NCBI GenBank assembly: GCA_002375995.1 | Contig: DFNI01000044.1 | Coordinates: forward strand, 29,763-93,762 | Source: Acetothermia bacterium UBA3571 | GTDB lineage: Bacteria; Bipolaricaulota; Bipolaricaulia; Bipolaricaulales; Bipolaricaulaceae | Direction of reading: 5' to 3' | DNA length: 64,000 nt | Part shown: positions 59,137-64,000 of the stretch, in pieces | Numbering within the stretch: the stretch's first letter is position 1 | Layout of the letters: every line of letters begins with the position of its first letter | Position numbers and translations under genes: made by a program | Notes under the pieces: model-generated | The model's input: only the letters and a program-made list of their open reading frames with translations | Database searches by the model: none | What the model was told of the DNA's origin: nothing

Positions 59137-59984
59137 CGGCGGGGAGAAGGATCCCGTGGCAACGTGCCCTCCTGTACCTGGTGCTCGTGGGGTTCGCCGC
59201 CTTCTACCTCATGCCGGTGTACGTGCTTGTGGTGACGAGCCTGAAGAGCTTCGCCGAGGTGAACCTCTACCGCATGTGGGACCTTCCTCACAGCTTCTCC
59301 CTGGAGAGCTTCAAGAAGGCCCTGCTGGGCGGCTTCGGGTTCACGGGTCTCGCACATAATTTCGTGAACAGCTTCTACGTGGCCATCCCCGCCACCCTGG
59401 CCTCGGCGTTCCTGGGGTCGCTCAACGGTTATGTCCTTTCCAAGTGGCGCTTCCGGGGCTCCAATACCCTGTTCACGTTGCTCCTTTTCGGGATGTTCAT
59501 CCCGTATCAGTCGATCCTCATCCCCCTGGTCCAGACCCTGATGCGGCTCGGGCTCTACGGGAGCATCCCCGGCCTCATCCTCGCCCACACCGTGTACGGG
59601 ATCCCCATCACCACCTTGATCTTTCGCAACTATTACGCCACCGTGCCCAAGGAGTTGGTGGAGGCGGCGCGGATCGACGGCGCCGGGGTGCTGGGGGTCT
59701 ATACCCGGATCATGTTGCCTGTCTCCATGCCGGGGTTCGTGGTGGTGATGATTTGGCAGTTCACCTCCATCTGGAACGACTTCCTCTTCGCGGTGACCAT
59801 CGCCCAGAACCCCGCGGTCCAGCCGGTGACGGTGGCCCTGAACAACCTCGCCGGTTCCTACATCGTCGAGTGGAACGTGCAGATGGCCGGATCCCTCATG
59901 GCAGCCCTCCCCACCTTGCTCGTCTACATCTTCCTCGGCCGCTACTTCATGCGGGGCCTTTTGGCCGGGTCACTCAAGGGGTGA
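59133..59984 (+). CDS. sugar ABC transporter permease, second (MalG-like)
   Basis: A 283-residue permease. The N-terminal helix (LLYLVLVGFAAFYLMPVYVLVVTSLK) and FVNSFYVAIPATLASAFLGSLNGYVLSKWRF are MalG-like. The coupling motif is EAARIDGAGVLGVYTRIMLPVSMPGFVV, and the C-terminus (GRYFMRGLLAGSLKG) carries the usual glycine-rich end. The ATG at 59133 overlaps the previous stop (ATGA), so the pair is translationally coupled. The SIS gene begins 4 bp after its stop. Confidence 0.92.
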   Translation: MTAGRRIPWQRALLYLVLVGFAAFYLMPVYVLVVTSLKSFAEVNLYRMWDLPHSFSLESFKKALLGGFGFTGLAHNFVNSFYVAIPATLASAFLGSLNGYVLSKWRFRGSNTLFTLLLFGMFIPYQSILIPLVQTLMRLGLYGSIPGLILAHTVYGIPITTLIFRNYYATVPKELVEAARIDGAGVLGVYTRIMLPVSMPGFVVVMIWQFTSIWNDFLFAVTIAQNPAVQPVTVALNNLAGSYIVEWNVQMAGSLMAALPTLLVYIFLGRYFMRGLLAGSLKG

Positions 59985-59987
59985 GAG

Positions 59988-60539
59988 ATGGAGATCAGGG
60001 AATATTTCGCGGGACTTTCGGCGCTCATCGGGAGGCTCCCTTGGGAGGAGATCGAGGGGTTCGTGGGGCTCCTGCGGGAGGCCCGGGAGAGGGGAAGCTG
60101 TGTGTTCGTGTTCGGGAACGGGGGTTCCGCCACCACCGCCTCGCATTTCGCCTGCGACCTGGGGAAGGGCACCGTCCGGGAGGGGGCCCCTCGGTTCCGG
60201 GTGGTGACCCTGCACGATATCGCCACCTTCTCTGCCTACGCCAACGACTGTGGGTACGAGACGGTCTTCGCCGAGCCCCTTAAGAACCTCGCCCACCCCG
60301 GGGACGTGGCCGTGGGGATCTCCGCTTCCGGTAACTCCCCCAACGTCCTCCGGGCCGTGGAGGTCGCCCGGGAGATGGGCCTGCGGACCGTAGGGATCAC
60401 CGGGTATCGGGGGGGGAAGCTGAGGGAACTGGTCGACCTGTGCATCGTCGTTCCCTCTGACGACATGCAGTGGATCGAGGACCTGCACCTTGCCATCCTC
60501 CACGCCGTCTTCCGCGCCCTCCTCGAGGAGGATACGTAG
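59988..60539 (+). CDS. SIS-domain phosphosugar isomerase, GmhA-like
   Basis: A 183-residue SIS protein resembling sedoheptulose-7-phosphate isomerase: FVFGNGGSATTASHFACDLGKG near the N-terminus, AVGISASGNSPNVLRAVEVAREMGLRTVGITGYRGG in the middle, and QWIEDLHLAILHAVFRALLEE at the end. Catalytic Glu and His of GmhA lie in the equivalent last helix. The GmhA family mark is good, but in a sugar catabolic operon it may act on another ketose phosphate. GTGAGAG precedes the ATG; it lies 4 bp after the permease gene. Confidence 0.82.
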   Translation: MEIREYFAGLSALIGRLPWEEIEGFVGLLREARERGSCVFVFGNGGSATTASHFACDLGKGTVREGAPRFRVVTLHDIATFSAYANDCGYETVFAEPLKNLAHPGDVAVGISASGNSPNVLRAVEVAREMGLRTVGITGYRGGKLRELVDLCIVVPSDDMQWIEDLHLAILHAVFRALLEEDT

Positions 60540-60543
60540 GGCC

Positions 60544-61503
60544 GTGCGGTCATCGGAGGAACTCGTCCTGGCCCTGGATTTCGGGGGGACGAAGCTCGCC
60601 GCCGCCGTTGTGGAGCCCGGGGCGCGGTCGTTCCGCGCCCGGGCGTCCGTGCCCTCGCCGCCGGATAAGTCCGCGGAGGCCGACCGGGAGATCATCCTCG
60701 CCCTGGCGGAGGAAGTGCTCGGGGGTAAACGGCCCGCGGTCGTGGGCGTGAGCTTTGGGGGGCCTGTCAGGGATGGGGTCGTCCTCCTCTCCCATCATGT
60801 CCCCGATTGGGAGGACTTCCCCCTCGCGGAATGGCTGCGGGAGCGCTTCGGGGCGCCGGCGGTGGTGGAGAACGACGCCAACGCCGCCGCCCTGGGGGAG
60901 TGGCGCTACGGGGCCGGCCGGGAGACGCGACACTTCCTCTACGTCACCGTGAGCACCGGGATCGGCGGGGGGATCGTGATCGGGGGGGAGCTATACCGTG
61001 GCGCCGACGGTCTCGCCGGGGAGATCGGGCATATGGTGGTGGACCCGGACGGCCCGCGCTGTACCTGCGGGAGGCGGGGGTGCCTCGAGGCCCTCGCCGC
61101 AGGACCCGCCATCGCCCGCCGGGCCCGCGAGCTCCTCGCCGCCCACCATCGTCCCGGGGAAGGAAGGATCCTGCTGGAACTCGTAAGGGGCGACCCGGAG
61201 AGGATCACCGCCCGGGAGGTGGCGGCGGCCGCCGCCCGGGGCGATCCCTTGGCCGCCGAGATCCTGCGGGAGGCCGGTGAGGCCGTGGGGTTCGGCCTCG
61301 CCCAGGCCATCTCCCTCCTCAACCCCGAGCGGGTGGCCCTGGGGGGCGGGGTGATAAAGGCGGGGGAGCCCTTTCTCAAACATGTACGGAAAGCCGCCGA
61401 AATGCGGGCCTTTCCCGGGGCACGGGTGGAGATCGTCCTGGCCGAGCTCGGGGACGATGCTCCCCTCTGGGGCGCGGCCGCCCTGGCCCAGGACCTCCTC
61501 TGA
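60544..61503 (+). CDS. ROK-family sugar kinase
   Basis: A 319-residue ROK protein: ATP site ALDFGGTKLAAAVV at the N-terminus, VVENDANAAALGEWRYG (catalytic Asp region), STGIGGGIVI, and a zinc-binding GEIGHMVVDPDGPRCTCGRRGCLEALAAG. It has no HTH, so it is a kinase rather than a repressor, probably for glucose, fructose or N-acetylhexosamine. The start is GTG at 60544; there is no nearby ATG. It follows the SIS gene by 4 bp. The GXGH and CxCGxxGCxE marks are typical. Confidence 0.88.
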   Translation: MRSSEELVLALDFGGTKLAAAVVEPGARSFRARASVPSPPDKSAEADREIILALAEEVLGGKRPAVVGVSFGGPVRDGVVLLSHHVPDWEDFPLAEWLRERFGAPAVVENDANAAALGEWRYGAGRETRHFLYVTVSTGIGGGIVIGGELYRGADGLAGEIGHMVVDPDGPRCTCGRRGCLEALAAGPAIARRARELLAAHHRPGEGRILLELVRGDPERITAREVAAAAARGDPLAAEILREAGEAVGFGLAQAISLLNPERVALGGGVIKAGEPFLKHVRKAAEMRAFPGARVEIVLAELGDDAPLWGAAALAQDLL

Positions 61504-61507
61504 GGCC

Positions 61508-62338
61508 GTGTACCTCCCCGGGACCCGCATCGAGGTGGTCAACCCCGGGATCGTGCGGGGACGAATCAAACACGCCCTGTTCGACTTCGACGGTACCATC
61601 TCCCTCATCCGGGCCGGCTGGCAGGAGGTCATGGCCCCCCTCATGGTGGAGGCCCTCCTCGATACCCCCAAGGGACGGGAGCTCGGCGAAGAGGGGCTTC
61701 GGGAGATGGTTGTGCATTACATTGCCGAGAGCACCGGCCTCCAGACGATCTACCAGATGATCTGGCTCGCCGAGCGAGTGGCGGCGTTCGGAGGGACCCC
61801 GCGGGATCCCCGGGAGTACAAGCGCATCTACAACGAGCGGCTGCTCGCCCACATCGCCGGCCGCCTCTCCGCTCTGCGCGAGGGCCGGGCCTCCCCCGAG
61901 GAGTTCGCCGTCCCCGGGGCCCGAAAGTTCTTGGAGGACTTGTGCGCCCGCGGGGTCCGGTGCTACCTTGCCTCCGGCACCGACGAGGTCTACGTCCGCG
62001 AGGAGGCGGAGCTCCTCGAGGTTGCAAGGTACTTCTCTGGCATCTACGGCGCTCAGGAGGATTGGAAGAAGTTCTCGAAGCGGATGGTGATCGAACGCAT
62101 CATCGCGGAGCACAGGCTTCGGGGGGAGGAGTTCGCCGCGTTCGGGGACGGGTTCGTGGAGATCCAGGAGGCCAAGGCGGTGAGGGGGATCGCGGTGGGG
62201 GTAGCTTCCGATGAGGGAAATCCCGGGGCGCTTAATTCCTGGAAGCGGGAGCGGCTCATCCGCGCCGGCGCGGACCTCATCGTCCCCGACTTCCGGGATC
62301 ACGAGGCGTTGCTTGAATATCTCGTGGAGGGCAAATGA
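61508..62338 (+). CDS. HAD-superfamily hydrolase
   Basis: A 276-residue HAD phosphatase: motif I HALFDFDGTISLI at about residue 22, a long helical cap (about 45-140), motif II LASGTDEVYV at about residue 158, motif III KKFSKRMVIERI and motif IV AAFGDGFVEIQEAKAVRG. These fit a phosphoglycolate- or sugar-phosphate-phosphatase class. The start is the GTG at 61508 (TGAGG upstream), 5 bp after the kinase stop. In this operon it would dephosphorylate a sugar phosphate made by the kinase/isomerase, though the substrate is unknown. Confidence 0.82.
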   Translation: MYLPGTRIEVVNPGIVRGRIKHALFDFDGTISLIRAGWQEVMAPLMVEALLDTPKGRELGEEGLREMVVHYIAESTGLQTIYQMIWLAERVAAFGGTPRDPREYKRIYNERLLAHIAGRLSALREGRASPEEFAVPGARKFLEDLCARGVRCYLASGTDEVYVREEAELLEVARYFSGIYGAQEDWKKFSKRMVIERIIAEHRLRGEEFAAFGDGFVEIQEAKAVRGIAVGVASDEGNPGALNSWKRERLIRAGADLIVPDFRDHEALLEYLVEGK

Positions 62339-62417
62339 AGGGCTCGCTGTTTTGTGGAGAGAACGTGGCACCGATTTCTTGGCAGAGAAAAGTGGCTAAA
62401 TTTTGCGCGGAGGGACC

Positions 62418-63557
62418 ATGAGGCGAGAAATAGGGGTGGCGCTGATCGGACAGCGGTTCATGGGGCGGGCCCACGCCAACGCCTATGCGAAGGTGGTGCC
62501 GTTCTTCGATCCGCCGCTGAAACCCCTGTTGAGGGTGGCCTGTGGACGCGATGAGAAAAAGCTCGCCGAGTTCGCCCGCAGGTTCGGGTTTTCCGAATAC
62601 ACCACCGATTGGCGGGAGGCGGTGACCCACCCCGGGGTGGGACTCGTCGACATCTGCACTTCCAATGACCTCCACGCCGAGATCGCAATTCGGGCCGCGG
62701 AGGAGGGAAAGGTGGTCTTCTGCGAGAAGCCCCTGGCGCGGGACCTCGCGGAGGCGAGGGCGATGCTCCGGGCGGTGGAGGAGGCTGGGGTCCCCCACAT
62801 GGTCTGTTTCAATTACCGTTTCTTCCCCGCGATCCGGCTCGCCCGAAAGCTCATCCGCGAGGGGGCGCTGGGAGAGGTGCGCCAGTTCCGGACCATCTAC
62901 CTCCAGGATTGGCTCGTGGACCCCAACTTCCCCCGCACCTGGCGGCTGGTGCGGGAGAAAGCGGGCTCCGGAGCCCTGGGGGACACCGCAGTGCACATCG
63001 TGGATCTCGCGCGCTTTTTGGTAGGGGAGATCGCGGAGGTGGTGGGGATGCTCTCCACCTTCGTCCACGAGCGCCCCTTGCCCAATGGGGGCGGGATGGG
63101 GCGGGTGGACGTGGACGACGCCGCGGCGTTCCTCGCCCGCTTCGAGAACGGCGCCACCGGCCTCTTCGAGACCACCCGCATGGCCACGGGGCGCAAGAAC
63201 TTCATGCATCTCGAGGTGAACGGGGCCAAAGGGTCCCTCTTCTGGAACGCCGAAGACCCCAACGTCCTCTGGTTCCACTCCGAGGGGGATCCCGCCGCGG
63301 CGCGGGGGTTCCGGAGGATCGTGGTCACGGAGCCCGAGCATCCCTATGCCGGGAGCTGGTGGCCCCCGGGCCACATCCTGGGGTACGAGCATTCCTTCGT
63401 CCACGCCGTCTATGAACTCCTCTCCGCGTTGGCGGAGGGGCGGAACCCGGAGCCGGATTTCCGGGACGGGGTCGCGGCCCAGGCGGTCCTGGAGGCAGTG
63501 TTGCGGTCGGCCGAGGAGCGGCGCTGGGTCACGGTGGACGAGGTGTTGGGGGGCTGA
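62418..63557 (+). CDS. Gfo/Idh/MocA-family oxidoreductase
   Basis: A 379-residue NAD(P)-dependent sugar or polyol dehydrogenase. The N-terminal Rossmann fold has VALIGQRFMGRAHANAYAK (GxG-type motif with Gln in place of the second Gly) and VDICTSNDLHAEIAIRAAEEGKVVFCEKPLARDLAEA with the catalytic Lys in EKPLA. GDTAVHIVDLARFLVG carries the DxxxH pattern. The ATG at 62418 follows GGAGGGACC. It lies 79 bp after the HAD gene. It probably oxidises the sugar handled by the operon. Confidence 0.88.
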   Translation: MRREIGVALIGQRFMGRAHANAYAKVVPFFDPPLKPLLRVACGRDEKKLAEFARRFGFSEYTTDWREAVTHPGVGLVDICTSNDLHAEIAIRAAEEGKVVFCEKPLARDLAEARAMLRAVEEAGVPHMVCFNYRFFPAIRLARKLIREGALGEVRQFRTIYLQDWLVDPNFPRTWRLVREKAGSGALGDTAVHIVDLARFLVGEIAEVVGMLSTFVHERPLPNGGGMGRVDVDDAAAFLARFENGATGLFETTRMATGRKNFMHLEVNGAKGSLFWNAEDPNVLWFHSEGDPAAARGFRRIVVTEPEHPYAGSWWPPGHILGYEHSFVHAVYELLSALAEGRNPEPDFRDGVAAQAVLEAVLRSAEERRWVTVDEVLGG

Positions 63558-63558
63558 G

Positions 63559-64000
63559 ATGAACTTTCCTGAATTCCCGCGCGAGGAGCTGGAGCTACTG
63601 CCCCTAGCGGAACGGGTCCACGACATGACCCTGGCGGACGTCCTTCCCCTGGACTGGAAGCCGCCGCCGTACGAGGATCCCGCCCTCGTGGCCTTAGCGG
63701 AGCGGATCGCCGCCGCGCGCCGCGCGGGCCGGCCGGTGGTGATGCTCATGGGGGCCCACGTGATAAAACGGGGTCTCTCGCGGTTCGTGATCGACCTCTT
63801 GGAGCGGGGGATCCTAACCCACGTGGGAGGCAACGGGGCCTGCGCCATCCACGACTACGAGCTCGCCCTCATCGGGGCCACCACCGAGTCGGTGGCGCGC
63901 TACCTCCCCGAGGGGCGGTTCGGCCTGTGGCGGGAGACCGGAGGGATCAACGAGGCGGTGGTCCGGGGGGCGGCGGAGGAGCTCGGGTTCGGGGCCGCGG
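63559..64000 (+). CDS. unrecognised protein, cut by the window edge
   Basis: Starts with ATG at 63559, two bases after the dehydrogenase stop, and runs off the window (147 residues visible). The visible part contains LPLAERVHDMTLADV, VVMLMGAHVIKRGLSRFVIDLLERG, then VGGNGACAIHDYELALIGATTESVARYLPEGRFGLW. This pattern (GAHVIK.GLS, NGA.AIHD.E.A..GAT) belongs to an uncharacterised bacterial family; I recall it being linked to deoxyhypusine-synthase-like folds but cannot support that from the sequence. Its place in a sugar operon suggests a step in the same route. The C-terminal part is unseen. Confidence 0.55.
   Translation, partial: MNFPEFPREELELLPLAERVHDMTLADVLPLDWKPPPYEDPALVALAERIAAARRAGRPVVMLMGAHVIKRGLSRFVIDLLERGILTHVGGNGACAIHDYELALIGATTESVARYLPEGRFGLWRETGGINEAVVRGAAEELGFGAA

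Noticed and set aside
62277..63848. 523-residue minus-strand frame opposite the dehydrogenase and next gene
   Set aside because: Shadow spanning two real genes and their junction.

Overview
The window reads as one stretch of a GC-rich bacterial chromosome, probably from a thermophilic, diderm, anaerobic or fermentative organism. Bacterial marks include L13, DprA, OmpR/HisKA two-component genes, LacI regulators and bacterial -35/-10 promoters. Traits shared with archaea and deep-branching thermophiles include LysW-type (alpha-aminoadipate) lysine biosynthesis, an ADP-forming acyl-CoA synthetase, a tungsten-type aldehyde:ferredoxin oxidoreductase and a family 5 uracil-DNA glycosylase. The three solute-binding proteins have signal peptides without a lipobox, which suits a free periplasm. 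This mix is compatible with Candidatus Bipolaricaulota (OP1/Acetothermia) or a Deinococcus-Thermus-like lineage; the phylum is inferred, not shown. I saw no rRNA, tRNA, CRISPR array, insertion sequence or phage gene.

Layout. 1-5.65 kb: lysine operon lysZ (cut by the window edge), homocitrate synthase, lysT, lysU, lysJ, lysK, with overlapping or nearly abutting genes. 5.8-15.5 kb: pseudouridine synthase and thiamine-binding protein on the minus strand; then a MacB-type ABC exporter with a secreted partner, a 2-hydroxyacid dehydrogenase, a cysteine-rich secreted protein, mutM, upp, and an SDR/TIM-barrel/MFS cluster. 16-20.8 kb: THEP1 NTPase, an Asp/Glu racemase and a peptide-type ABC importer without ATPases. 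20.8-25.3 kb: an envelope-signalling island with a membrane-spanning winged-helix regulator between two secreted proteins, next to a sensor kinase/response regulator pair. 25.4-28.9 kb: acyl-CoA synthetase, a DRTGG protein and an Mth938-like protein. 36.5 down to 29 kb (minus): a seven-gene operon of lacI, ABC ATPase, binding protein, two permeases, PHP protein and class III aminotransferase. 36.7-40.6 kb: AOR, hutI, ispE. 40.7-47.7 kb: lipoprotein, a small unlisted ORF, AEC transporter, dprA, WD40 protein, UDG, barrel-like protein, DUF47, rplM. 47.8-55.4 kb: secreted PKD/repeat proteins, secreted phospholipase D, Lon-like protease, hydrogenase-maturation-type protease. 55.5-64 kb: a LacI-controlled sugar operon (binding protein with a LysM-like N-terminus, two permeases, SIS isomerase, ROK kinase, HAD phosphatase, Gfo/Idh dehydrogenase, and an unrecognised gene cut by the edge).

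Regulatory themes. Several genes have a -10 box only 6-10 nt before the start codon and no Shine-Dalgarno sequence, so leaderless mRNAs look common. All three ABC importer operons have a perfect-stem hairpin between the binding-protein gene and the first permease gene. Both lacI genes have palindromes placed for autoregulation. The membrane-bound winged-helix regulator has a tandem 11-bp direct repeat upstream, the spacing used by OmpR/PhoB-family proteins.
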